DNA of 40,778 nt from Actinomadura montaniterrae (GTDB lineage: Bacteria > Actinomycetota > Actinomycetes > Streptosporangiales > Streptosporangiaceae). The notes under the pieces are model-generated. The model ran no database searches, was not told where the DNA came from, and was given only the letters and a program-made list of their open reading frames with translations. Below are positions 7,804 through 15,679 of the stretch, in pieces (position 1 is the first letter of the stretch; every line of letters begins with the position of its first letter). Position numbers and translations under genes: made by a program. The stretch is from NCBI RefSeq assembly GCF_008923365.1, contig NZ_WBMR01000074.1:1-40778 (forward strand). Reading direction: 5' to 3'.

Positions 7804-9984
7804 AGAGATCTTCCTGTGCGCATGGCCCGGTGGAGCGCCGGGCATCCCTGGCGGGCGATCGCCGGCTGGTTCCTGTTCGTCGCGGTGTGCCTCGGCGTCG
7901 GGATCTCGGTGGGCGGGCACGCGGCGACCAGCGCCGACTTCCGGATCGGCGAGGCCGGACGCGCCGAGGCGATGGCGGCCGAGGGCGGCCTGCAGCAGCG
8001 GCCCGCCGAGCAGGTGCTGATCACGGCGAAGCCCGGCGCGGGCCGCCTCGACGCGGCGCAGGCGGGCGCCGCCGCCCGCGACGCCGCGGCCCGGATGGCG
8101 CGCCTGCCGGAGGTCGCGTCGGTGTCGAAGCCGATCCGGTCGGCGGACGGGACGGCGGTCCGCGTCCAGGTCACCCTGCGCGGTCCCGAGCTGGAGGGCA
8201 AGAAGCATGTCGCGCCGCTGATCGCGCAGACGGAGCGGGTCCAGGCCGCGCACCCCGGGGTGCGGGTCGAGGAGACCGGCAGCCCGTCCATCAGCAAGGG
8301 CGTCGACCACCTACGCGGCAAGGATCTGTCGCGGACCGAGATGATCGCCCTGCCCGTCACGCTGGTCACGCTGCTGGTGGTGTTCGGGTCGGTGGCGCTG
8401 GCCGTGGTGCCGCTGCTGCTCGCGCTGTCGTCCATCGCCGCGGCCGTCGGGCTGTCGATGCTCGCCTCGCACGCCTTCCCCGACGCGGGCGTCGGCACCA
8501 ACGTCATCCTGCTCATCGGTATGGCCGTCGGCGTCGACTACACGCTCTTCTACCTCAAGCGGGAGCGCGAGGAGCGCGCCCGGTCGGGCGGCCGGCTGTC
8601 GCCCGCCGCCGTCGTCGAGCTGGCCGCCGCGACGTCCGGACGGGCCGTCGTCGTCTCCGGCATCGCCGTCGCCGTGTCCAGCGCCACGCTGTACCTCGCC
8701 GACGACGTGATCTTCTCCTCGATCGCGACCGGCGCGATCGTCGTCACCGTCGTCGCCGTCCTCAGCTCCCTCACCGTCCTGCCCGCCCTGCTCGCCAAGC
8801 TCGGCCAGTGGGCGGAGCGCCGCCGCGAGCGCCGGATCCGGCGCGGCCGGCCGGTGCGCGGGACGCGCTCGGAGAGCGGCGGGCGGATCACCCGCGCCCT
8901 GCTGCGGCCGACCGGCCGGCGCCCCGGCGTCACCCTGGTCGCCGGGGTCCTGGCGATGCTCGCGCTCACCGCGCCGCTCCTCGGCCTGAAGCTCACCGAC
9001 ATGGGCCGCGAGACCCACCCCCGCGCCATCCCCGCGATGCAGGTCTACGACCGGCTCAACGCCGCGTTCCCCGAGCTCAAGGCCATGCACCAGATCGTCG
9101 TGCAGGCCGACCCGTCCCGGCGGGCCGAGGTGGCGGACGCGCTCGGCGACCTCGCCCGCCGCGCGCAGCACGACCCGCGCCTGGCCGGGACGTCCGAGCT
9201 GCGCACCTCGCAGGACGGCCGGACCAGCCTGCTCGAACTGCCCGTCCCGCACTACGTCAGCGACCCGGCGGCGGTCGCGTCGCTGAAGGCCGTCCGCGGT
9301 GACTACGTGCCCGCGACGGTCGGGAAACTGCCCGGCGTGAAGGTCGCCGTCACCGGCGACGTCGCCCGCTACGCCGACTACCCCGACCACCAGAAGCGGA
9401 AGCTGCCGCTCATCATCGCGTCGCTGCTGCTCGTCACGTTCGCGATGACGGTGTGGGCGTTCCGGTCCGTGGTCCTCGGCCTGATCGGGGTACTGCTGAA
9501 CCTGCTGTCGGCGGGCGCCTCGCTCGGCCTGCTCGTCCTGACGTTCCAGGGGACGTGGGCGGAGGGCCTGCTCGGCTTCACCTCCACCGGGACGATCGGC
9601 TCCCGCGTCCCGCTGTTCCTGTTCGTGATCCTGTTCGGCCTGTCGATGGACTACCAGGTCTTCGTGATCAGCCGGATCCGGGAGGCCCGGCTCGCCGGCG
9701 CGTCCACCCGCACCGCCGTCCTCGACGGCATCGGACGCTCCGCCGGCGTCGTCACCAGCGCCGCGTTCGTCATGGTGACCGTCTTCGCCAGCTTCATCCC
9801 GCTGCACATCATCGAGATGAAGCAGATGGGCTTCGCGCTCGCCGCCGCGGTTCTCGTGGACGCGTTCGTCGTCCGCATCGTGGTGCTGCCCGCCCTGATG
9901 CTGCTCCTCGGCGAACGCACCTGGTGGCCGTCGCGGCCCGCGCCCGCCGCCGTCCCGGCGCCCGCCCCCGCGAAAGTAGGCTGA
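7801..9984 (+). CDS. MMPL-family RND transporter
   Basis: A 727-residue RND-type membrane protein of the MMPL family, which exports lipids or small molecules using the proton gradient. There is one N-terminal helix (WRAIAGWFLFVAVCLGVGI), a periplasm-like loop, a block of helices with GMAVGVDYTLFYLKREREE, a second large loop and a second block with FGLSMDYQVFVISRIREAR. The two D-Y-x-x-F motifs are the proton-relay signature of the family. The last residues are Ala/Pro-rich. ATG 7801 is used; an ATG at 7822 (MARWSAGHPW) is also plausible. The sensor kinase gene starts 5 bases after the stop, so transporter and two-component system probably form one operon. Confidence 0.9.
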   Translation: MRDLPVRMARWSAGHPWRAIAGWFLFVAVCLGVGISVGGHAATSADFRIGEAGRAEAMAAEGGLQQRPAEQVLITAKPGAGRLDAAQAGAAARDAAARMARLPEVASVSKPIRSADGTAVRVQVTLRGPELEGKKHVAPLIAQTERVQAAHPGVRVEETGSPSISKGVDHLRGKDLSRTEMIALPVTLVTLLVVFGSVALAVVPLLLALSSIAAAVGLSMLASHAFPDAGVGTNVILLIGMAVGVDYTLFYLKREREERARSGGRLSPAAVVELAAATSGRAVVVSGIAVAVSSATLYLADDVIFSSIATGAIVVTVVAVLSSLTVLPALLAKLGQWAERRRERRIRRGRPVRGTRSESGGRITRALLRPTGRRPGVTLVAGVLAMLALTAPLLGLKLTDMGRETHPRAIPAMQVYDRLNAAFPELKAMHQIVVQADPSRRAEVADALGDLARRAQHDPRLAGTSELRTSQDGRTSLLELPVPHYVSDPAAVASLKAVRGDYVPATVGKLPGVKVAVTGDVARYADYPDHQKRKLPLIIASLLLVTFAMTVWAFRSVVLGLIGVLLNLLSAGASLGLLVLTFQGTWAEGLLGFTSTGTIGSRVPLFLFVILFGLSMDYQVFVISRIREARLAGASTRTAVLDGIGRSAGVVTSAAFVMVTVFASFIPLHIIEMKQMGFALAAAVLVDAFVVRIVVLPALMLLLGERTWWPSRPAPAAVPAPAPAKVG

Positions 9985-9989
9985 CCGGC

Positions 9990-11177
9990 ATGGAGCGACG
10001 GCCACAGCACGACGACCGGCTCCAGGCACGGGCGCTGCGCCGCTGGTACACCGCCCTGTGGATCTGCTTCGGGCTCGTCCCGCCGGGCATCGCCGCCTGG
10101 GACCGCAGCGAGGGGATCCGGTCCGGGACGCTCGCGCTGCTGGCCGTGCTCGCCGTCTGCCACCCGATCACCGGGACGTTCCCGGGGAACCCGGCCGCCC
10201 GCCGGTACGCGTTCCTCGGGGTGCTGACCGCCGGCATCGGCGCGGTGTCCTACCTCGCGGACGGCACCGCGTCGCTGCTGATCGTGTCCCTGCCGCACTT
10301 CTGGATCCAGGGCGGCGGCCCGCGGCGCGCGATCGCCCTCAGCGGACTCGCCACCGCGGCCGCCGTCGCGGGCATGGCCGTCCAGCGGCACCCCGACGGG
10401 TCGCTCGTCAGCGGCAACACCGTCGCCGCCCTCACCGGCTACGCCGCGAGCGTCCTGGTCGGGCTCTGGATGACCCGCGTCGTCGGCCGCCACGACGAGC
10501 GCGCCCGGCTCCTCGCCGCCGACCTGGAGGACGCCGAGCGCCGCCTCGCCGAGGCGCAGCGCCGGCAGGGCGCCGCCGACGAGCGCGAACGCCTCGCCCG
10601 CGAGATCCACGACACCCTCGCGCAGGGCCTGGCGTCCATCGTCGTCCTCGCCGAGGCCGCCCGCGAGGGCATCGGCACCGACCCGGCGGCGAGCGCCCGG
10701 CAGCTGGTGTCCATCGAGCGGACCGCCCGCGAGAACCTCGCCGAGGCCCGCGTCCTCGTCGGCGCCGCCCCGCGCGACGGCGTCGCCGCCGGCTCCATCG
10801 CCGCGACCCTGCGCCGCACCCTCGACCGGTTCGCCGAGGACACCGGCCTCACCGTCGACGCCGAGCTGCCCGACGTCGACTGCGACCAGCCGACCCGCGT
10901 CGCGCTGCTGCGCTGCACCCAGGAGTCCCTCGCGAACGTCCGCAAGCACGCCGCCGCCACCACCGTCGGCGTCGTCCTCGCCGCGCACCCGGACGGCGTC
11001 GAACTGGAGATCACCGACGACGGCCGCGGGTTCGCCCCCGGCGCCGCGTCCGGCGGGTTCGGGCTGGACGGGATGCGCCGCCGCCTCGCCGAGCTCGGCG
11101 GCCGGCTCACCGTCACCAGCGCCCCCGGCGAGGGCACCCGGATCCTCGCCCTGCTTCCCCGCGAAGGCACCCCATGA
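9990..11177 (+). CDS. NarL-type sensor histidine kinase
   Basis: A 395-residue membrane histidine kinase. The first 150 residues hold several hydrophobic helices with short loops and no large extracellular sensor, suggesting sensing in the membrane. A coiled stretch (DLEDAERRLAEAQRR) leads to the HisKA_3 dimerisation helix with phospho-acceptor His207 in REIHDTLAQGL. The ATPase domain has an N box (QESLANVRKHA), DDGRGF and GGFGLDGM. The start ATG 9990 is 5 bases after the MMPL gene. The stop overlaps the next start (ATGA), so it is translationally coupled to its response regulator. Confidence 0.9.
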   Translation: MERRPQHDDRLQARALRRWYTALWICFGLVPPGIAAWDRSEGIRSGTLALLAVLAVCHPITGTFPGNPAARRYAFLGVLTAGIGAVSYLADGTASLLIVSLPHFWIQGGGPRRAIALSGLATAAAVAGMAVQRHPDGSLVSGNTVAALTGYAASVLVGLWMTRVVGRHDERARLLAADLEDAERRLAEAQRRQGAADERERLAREIHDTLAQGLASIVVLAEAAREGIGTDPAASARQLVSIERTARENLAEARVLVGAAPRDGVAAGSIAATLRRTLDRFAEDTGLTVDAELPDVDCDQPTRVALLRCTQESLANVRKHAAATTVGVVLAAHPDGVELEITDDGRGFAPGAASGGFGLDGMRRRLAELGGRLTVTSAPGEGTRILALLPREGTP

Positions 11178-11809
11178 ACGACGGCACGGTCCGCGTGATC
11201 CTCGTGGACGACCACACCGTGATGCGCGCCGGCGTCGCCGCGCTGCTGGCCGGCGAGCCCGGCATCGAGATCGTCGGCGAGGCGGGCGACGGCCGGGAGG
11301 CGGTCGGCCTCGCCGAGCGGCTCCGGCCCGACGTCGCGCTCGTCGACCTGCGGATGCCCGTGCTGGACGGGGTGTCCGCCACCACCGAGATCCTCGCCCG
11401 CCGCACCGGCACCCGCGTGCTGATCCTCACCACCTACGACACCGACGAGGAGATCGAGCGCGCCGTGGAGGCCGGCGCCGTCGGCTACCTGCTCAAGGAC
11501 GCCACCCGCGAGCAGCTCGCCGACGCGGTGCGCGCCGCCGCGCGCGGCGAGACCGTCCTCGCCCCGCGCGTCGCGCAGCGGCTCGTCGCGCGGATGCGGC
11601 AGCCCGCGCCCGTCGCGCTCACCGCCCGGGAGGCGGAGGTGCTGGACGCGGTCGCGGACGGGCTGTCCAATGCCGAGATCGGGCGGCGGCTCGTCATCGC
11701 GGAGGCGACCGTGAAGACGCACCTGCTGCGCGTGTTCGCCAAGCTCGACGTCAGCGACCGCACCCGCGCCGTCGTCGTCGCCCTGGAACGCGGCCTGATC
11801 AAGCGCTGA
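11174..11809 (+). CDS. NarL/FixJ-type response regulator
   Basis: A 211-residue two-domain regulator. The receiver domain has the acidic pair D12-D13, phospho-acceptor D58 (ALVDLRMP), a Thr at ILTTYD and the conserved Lys in YLLKDAT. The C-terminal LuxR-type helix-turn-helix is LTAREAEVLDAVADGLSNAEIGRRL with VKTHLLRVFAKL. It would be phosphorylated by the kinase encoded just upstream, with which it shares an ATGA overlap, and would probably control the MMPL operon. Its last 14 bases, including the stop, are the first unit of a tandem repeat that runs to the maf gene. Confidence 0.92.
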   Translation: MNDGTVRVILVDDHTVMRAGVAALLAGEPGIEIVGEAGDGREAVGLAERLRPDVALVDLRMPVLDGVSATTEILARRTGTRVLILTTYDTDEEIERAVEAGAVGYLLKDATREQLADAVRAAARGETVLAPRVAQRLVARMRQPAPVALTAREAEVLDAVADGLSNAEIGRRLVIAEATVKTHLLRVFAKLDVSDRTRAVVVALERGLIKR

Positions 11810-11874
11810 TCTCGTCGATCAGGCGCTGACTGGTTGATCAGGCGCTGACCTTGCCGGTCAGGCGCCGACCGGCC
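11797..11874 (+). repeat. four 19-20-bp tandem repeats between convergent genes
   Basis: Units GATCAAGCGCTGATCTCGTC, GATCAGGCGCTGACTGGTT, GATCAGGCGCTGACCTTGCC and GGTCAGGCGCCGACCGGCC start at 11797, 11817, 11836 and 11856. The first contains the stop of the response regulator and the last the stop of maf. Each core (TCAG-GCG-CTGA) is a small inverted repeat, so the block may serve as a two-way terminator. Confidence 0.85.
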
Positions 11875-12454
11875 AGATGTCCGTGAGGGGCACGCCGAGG
11901 GTGGCCAACATCCGGCGCAGGAGGGGCAGCGACAGGCCCATCACCGTGCCGGGATCCCCGTCGATCCCGTCGATGAACCAGGCACCGCGCCCCTCCAGCG
12001 TGAACGCGCCCGCGACGTGCAGCGGCTCGCCCGTGGCGACGTACGCGGCGATCTCCTCGGCGGACGGCTCGCCGAACCGGATCCGGGTGCTCGCCACCTC
12101 CAGCGCGTCCCGCCCCGACGCCGTGTCGATCACGCAGTGCCCGGTGTGCAGGACGCCCGTCACGCCGCGCCGCTCCGTCCACCACGCGGCGGCCTCGTCC
12201 GCCGAGCGAGGCTTCCCGAACGCCCGGCCGTCCACCTCCAGCAGCGAGTCGCAGCCGATCACGATCGCGTCCGCGACGCCGCCCGCGACCGCGCCCGCCT
12301 TCTCCTTCGCCAGCGCGCCCGCCAGCCCCGCGACCGAACCGGCCGCGATCCTCGACTCGTCGACGCCGCTGACGATCACCTCCGGGTCGGCGCCCGCCTC
12401 CCGCAGGATCCGCAACCGCGCCGTCGACGCCGACGCCAGCACCAGCTTCCGCAT
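11858..12454 (-). CDS. maf: Maf-family nucleoside triphosphate pyrophosphatase
   Basis: A 198-residue Maf protein; the family hydrolyses non-canonical or methylated nucleoside triphosphates and is linked to septum formation. Motifs are LVLASASTARLRILREAG at the N-terminus, IVIGCDSLLEVDGRAFGKP in the middle and IDGDPGTVMGLSLPLLRRML near the end. ATG 12454 gives the usual MRKLVLAS start. That A is shared with the stop TGA of the patatin-like gene (12456-12454), so the two are translationally coupled. The last codons lie in the tandem repeat that also ends the response-regulator gene. Confidence 0.92.
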   Translation of the reverse strand: MRKLVLASASTARLRILREAGADPEVIVSGVDESRIAAGSVAGLAGALAKEKAGAVAGGVADAIVIGCDSLLEVDGRAFGKPRSADEAAAWWTERRGVTGVLHTGHCVIDTASGRDALEVASTRIRFGEPSAEEIAAYVATGEPLHVAGAFTLEGRGAWFIDGIDGDPGTVMGLSLPLLRRMLATLGVPLTDIWPVGA

Positions 12455-13236
12455 CAGGCCACAGTAGCGATCAGCCGCGCCGCCTCGGGGGCCTGCCGGA
12501 CGCCCGCCCGGTAGCACTGCGACCACCGGGTCACGTCGCCGACGTCGCCGCCGAACGCCTCCAGCGCCGCCGCGTCCGCGACGATCCGCACGTCGCCCCC
12601 CGACCCGTCCGACATGTGCGCGATCGGCTCGACCAGCACGACCTTGCCCGCGTCCTTAGCCAGCCACGGCCATGCGCCGCCGCCGAACGCGCCGTCCATG
12701 TAGAGCCGCCCGTCGATCTCGACCGGACGGGCGTGACCGGGCGCCGCGCTGCTCGCCGCGACCGCCGCCGACAGCGGCACGCCGCTCGCCCGGTCCCACA
12801 CGACCGGCTCGCCGGACGCCACGTCCACCGCCGTGATCAGCAGCCGGCCCTCCGGCCACGCGTCCGTCCCGACGAGGAACTCCATCCGCCTGCGGTGCCA
12901 CTCGGCGGGCAGCGCCTCGACCTCCGCCGCCAGCCGCCCGACCCGCCGCCGCGCCTCGTCCGGCTCCAGCGCCGGATCGCGCATCAGCCCGAACACCCGC
13001 TCCATCACCGCCGGGTCCCGCGCCGGGCGCGGGCCGTTCGCCGGCGGCAGCTCCGCGACCGCCGCCAGGTCGCGGCCCGTCGCGATCATCGCGCCCGCGA
13101 TCGCGCCCGCCGACGTGCCCACGATCGTCCCCGCGGCGGCCGGGTCGATCCCCGCGTCCCGCAGCCCCGCGGCGAGCCCGGCCAGCCACGCCGTCCCGAC
13201 CGGCCCGCCCGGCCCCAGCACCAGACCCCAGCTCAT
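12454..13236 (-). CDS. patatin-like phospholipase family protein
   Basis: A 260-residue patatin-fold lipid acyl hydrolase with a Ser-Asp dyad. The oxyanion loop is GPGGPVG near the start, the nucleophile elbow is GTSAGA (Ser about residue 43) and the Asp lies in YMDGAFGGG. It has no signal peptide, so it would act in the cytosol. A GGGAG ribosome-binding site precedes ATG 13236. It overlaps maf by one base. The link between a lipase-like protein and Maf is unexplained; the pair may simply share a transcript. Confidence 0.85.
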   Translation of the reverse strand: MSWGLVLGPGGPVGTAWLAGLAAGLRDAGIDPAAAGTIVGTSAGAIAGAMIATGRDLAAVAELPPANGPRPARDPAVMERVFGLMRDPALEPDEARRRVGRLAAEVEALPAEWHRRRMEFLVGTDAWPEGRLLITAVDVASGEPVVWDRASGVPLSAAVAASSAAPGHARPVEIDGRLYMDGAFGGGAWPWLAKDAGKVVLVEPIAHMSDGSGGDVRIVADAAALEAFGGDVGDVTRWSQCYRAGVRQAPEAARLIATVA

Positions 13237-13341
13237 GCGCCCACTCCCTCTCCGCCGAACGTCGTACCGCCGACGCTACGGAGCGCGCGCCCCGCCGGGC
13301 ATCTGTCGGTCGACCGGTCCCGGCGCGGCGGCGGACAAGAT

Positions 13342-13389
13342 TCTTGACATCAAGATATGGGCGCGGCATCATGTCTCTTGATGTCGAGA
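13342..13389 (+). promoter_or_regulatory. tam promoter with two TamR-type operators
   Basis: Operator 1, TCTTGACATCAAGA (13342-13355), has perfect 6-base arms and contains a consensus -35 TTGACA (13344-13349). Seventeen bases later is CATCAT (13367-13372) as -10, placing the transcription start about at the ATG 13381. Operator 2, TCTTGATGTCGAGA (13376-13389), covers that start. The operator centres are 34 bp apart. A similar site lies before the MarR gene at 6220-6233. Confidence 0.65.
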
Positions 13390-14175
13390 CAAGCCGAGGC
13401 CGTGTGGGACCCCGCGCAGTACGGGGTCTACGGCGACGAGCGCGCCAGGCCGTTCACCGAACTGGTCGGCCGGCTCGGGCCGATCGAGCCCCGGCACGTC
13501 GTCGACCTCGGGTGCGGGAGCGGGGAGCTCACCGCGACCCTCGCGGGCCGCTGGCCCCGCGCGGTCGTGCGAGCCCTCGACTCTTCCCCCGAGATGATCG
13601 CCGCCGCCCGCGCCCACGCGATCCCCGGACGGCTCACCTTCGACGTCGCCGACGTCACCGCCTGGCGCCCCGAGCACCCCGTCGACCTCATCGTCTCCAA
13701 CGCCGTCCTGCAGTGGGTCCCCGAACACCTCGACCTGCTGCCGCGCTGGATCGACGCCCTCACCCCCGGCGGGCGCCTCGCCTTCCAGGTCCCCGGCAAC
13801 TTCGACGCGCCGAGCCACGTCCTGCTCCGCGAGCTCTGCCGCTCACCGCGCTGGCGCGACCGCCTCGCCGGCACCGTCCGCGAGGACCCCGTCCTCGACC
13901 CCGCCGGCTACCTCGACCGGCTCGCCCGCCTCGGCTGCGCCGTCGACGCCTGGGAGACCACCTACATGCAGGTCCTCACCGGCGACGACCCCGTCCTCGA
14001 ATGGGTCAAGGGCACCGCGCTGCGCCCCGTCCTGTCCGCCCTCCCGCCCGGCGAGGCCGAGGAGTTCCTCACCGCCTACCGGGACCGGCTCCGCGACGCC
14101 TACCCCGCCCGCCCCTACGGCACCGTCTTCCCGTTCAGGAGAGTGTTCGTGATCGCCGCACGCCACGCCCCCTAG
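13381..14175 (+). CDS. tam: trans-aconitate 2-methyltransferase
   Basis: A 264-residue SAM-dependent methyltransferase matching Tam, which methylates trans-aconitate, an inhibitor of aconitase arising from the citric acid cycle. The VWDPAQYGVYGDERARPF start is the family's hallmark. SAM motif I is VVDLGCGSGEL, followed by VRALDSSPEMIAAAR and the post-I strand VDLIVSNAVLQWVPEH. ATG 13381 is chosen because the predicted transcription start is there (leaderless); an ATG at 13357 falls inside the promoter. The TamR-like MarR gene at 5.7-6.2 kb carries a matching operator. A long hairpin follows the stop. Confidence 0.88.
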   Translation: MSRQAEAVWDPAQYGVYGDERARPFTELVGRLGPIEPRHVVDLGCGSGELTATLAGRWPRAVVRALDSSPEMIAAARAHAIPGRLTFDVADVTAWRPEHPVDLIVSNAVLQWVPEHLDLLPRWIDALTPGGRLAFQVPGNFDAPSHVLLRELCRSPRWRDRLAGTVREDPVLDPAGYLDRLARLGCAVDAWETTYMQVLTGDDPVLEWVKGTALRPVLSALPPGEAEEFLTAYRDRLRDAYPARPYGTVFPFRRVFVIAARHAP

Positions 14176-14181
14176 ACGGGG

Positions 14182-14248
14182 TGCCGCCCGCCGGCCGAGG
14201 GAAGCGACTCGTTCCCCTGCGGTGTGCCAGCTCGGCCGGCGGGCGGCA
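14182..14248 (+). terminator. long perfect stem-loop after tam
   Basis: The arms 14182-14199 (TGCCGCCCGCCGGCCGAG) and 14231-14248 are exact reverse complements, 18 bp. The 31-base loop contains a smaller hairpin, GGAA-GCGACTCG-TTCC (14200-14215). It begins 6 bases after the tam stop. There is no T tract. Confidence 0.65.
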
Positions 14249-14433
14249 TCCAGGCCGCGCGGACGCGACCACGACATGATCGCAGACCGCCCGGCCCGGC
14301 ACCGAACCCCGGCTTCGCGACCCGATGCCGGCGACCCCTGCCGGCGGCCGCCCGGACGAACTCCGGACGGCCGCCGGCGTCCGTCCGTCCGGCCCGCCCG
14401 GTCCGGCCGGTGCCCGTCCGCGAGGAGGCCCGC

Positions 14434-14796
14434 ATGCTCACCGCCCTCCACCACGTCCAGCTCGCCGCCCCGCCCGGCAGCGAGGACGCCCTCCGCGCCT
14501 TCTACGGCGGCGTCCTCGGCCTCGAAGAGATCCCGAAGCCGCCCGAGCTCGCCAAGCGCGGCGGCGCCTGGTTCCGCGGCCCCGGGCTCGAACTCCACCT
14601 CGGCATCGAGCAGGACTTCCGTCCCGCCCGCAAGGCCCACCCCGGCCTGCTCACCGGCGACCTCGACGCCCTCGCCGACCGGCTCCGCGCCGCCGGCCAC
14701 GACGTCCGCCCCGACGGCCTGTTCCCCGGCTACCGCCGCTTCTACGCCGACGACCCCGTCGGCAACCGCCTCGAATTCCTCCAGCCCGAGGACTGA
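14434..14796 (+). CDS. VOC-superfamily (glyoxalase-like) protein
   Basis: A 120-residue vicinal-oxygen-chelate protein with two beta-alpha-beta-beta-beta halves. HHVQLAAPPG begins the first strand, FYGGVLGLEEI follows, and the end DPVGNRLEFLQPED carries the usual last metal ligand Glu. Members are dioxygenases, glyoxalases or antibiotic-binding proteins; this one cannot be assigned further. A strong GAGGAGG (14422-14428) precedes ATG 14434. It lies alone between the tam terminator and a convergent TetR gene. Confidence 0.82.
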   Translation: MLTALHHVQLAAPPGSEDALRAFYGGVLGLEEIPKPPELAKRGGAWFRGPGLELHLGIEQDFRPARKAHPGLLTGDLDALADRLRAAGHDVRPDGLFPGYRRFYADDPVGNRLEFLQPED

Positions 14797-14858
14797 CCGC
14801 CCCCGGACGCACGAGACCGGCCGCACGCACCACGCGCGCGACCGGCCCCGCGGACGGA

Positions 14859-15662
14859 TCAGACCGACGGATGCGGGCTCGGGCTCGGGTCGACGAAGTC
14901 GGACTCCGCCTCCCGGCGGCTCCGCCGCTGCGCCTTCTCGGCCCGCGCCGCCGCCTTCTCCTCCGCCTTCTCCGCCTTCGCCGCCGCCTTCTCCGCGCGC
15001 TTCTCCGCGCGCTCCATCTCCTTGCGGCGCTGCCGCGGGTCCAGCGACGGCTTCGGCTCCAGCCCCGCCAGGCCGTTCCACGCGAGGTTCACCACGTGCG
15101 CGGCGACCTCCTCCCGCTTCGGCTTGCGGACGTCCAGCCACCACTGGCCCGTCAGCGCCACCATGCCGACCAGGCTCTGCGCGTACAGCGGCGCGAACTT
15201 GTCGTCGTAGTCGTGCCGGTCGAACTCCTGCGCGAGGATGTACTCCACCTCGCCGGCGATCTCGCTGAGCAGGCTCGCGTAGCTGCCCGTCCCGGTCCCG
15301 CCGTGCGAGTCCCGCACGAGGATCCGGAACCCGTCCGGATGCCCCTCGATGTACTCCAGCAGCGCCAGCGCCGCCTTCTCCAGCTTGCTGCGGTAGTGGA
15401 TCGCCGAGTTCAGCGCCTCCGTCACCAGGCTCAGCAGCCGCTCGAACTCGCGGTCGACGACGACCGCGTAGAGCCCCTCCTTGCCGCCGAAGTGCTCGTA
15501 CACCACGGGCTTCGACACACCCGCGGCGGAGGCGATCTCCTCCACCGAGGTGCCGTCCAGGCCGCGCTCGGCGAACAGCGTGCGGCCGATGTCGAGGAGC
15601 TGCTCGCGGCGTTCCTTGCCGGTCATCCGCTTTCTGCGGGGCCTGGGAGCGGGATCTGTCAC
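14859..15662 (-). CDS. TetR-family regulator with charged C-terminal tail
   Basis: The 267-residue protein has a TetR helix-turn-helix near the N-terminus (ERREQLLDIGRTLFAERG, TSVEEIASAAGVSKPVVYEHF) and an all-helical ligand domain. The last about 60 residues are an unusual Lys/Glu/Ala coil (EKRAEKAAAKAEKAEEKAAA) ending in a Pro/Ser tail. GTG 15662 is chosen; ATG 15626 (MTGKERREQ) is possible, and neither has a strong ribosome-binding site. It lies 17 bases after the desaturase gene on the same strand. Two TetR-type operators precede that operon, so it probably represses desaturase and itself in response to an acyl-CoA; this is inference. Confidence 0.85.
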   Translation of the reverse strand: MTDPAPRPRRKRMTGKERREQLLDIGRTLFAERGLDGTSVEEIASAAGVSKPVVYEHFGGKEGLYAVVVDREFERLLSLVTEALNSAIHYRSKLEKAALALLEYIEGHPDGFRILVRDSHGGTGTGSYASLLSEIAGEVEYILAQEFDRHDYDDKFAPLYAQSLVGMVALTGQWWLDVRKPKREEVAAHVVNLAWNGLAGLEPKPSLDPRQRRKEMERAEKRAEKAAAKAEKAEEKAAARAEKAQRRSRREAESDFVDPSPSPHPSV

Positions 15663-15679
15663 GGGATCAATTGTGACGG

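Noticed and set aside
6253..8310. A long minus-strand frame joining the SnoaL-like protein with upstream sequence
   Set aside because: Only the last 132 codons match a family and they have their own ribosome-binding site; the remainder is out of frame with the MDR gene and runs into the MMPL gene.
11797..11874. Tandem repeats as a CRISPR array
   Set aside because: Units are 19-20 bases with no spacers and include gene ends; no cas gene is present.
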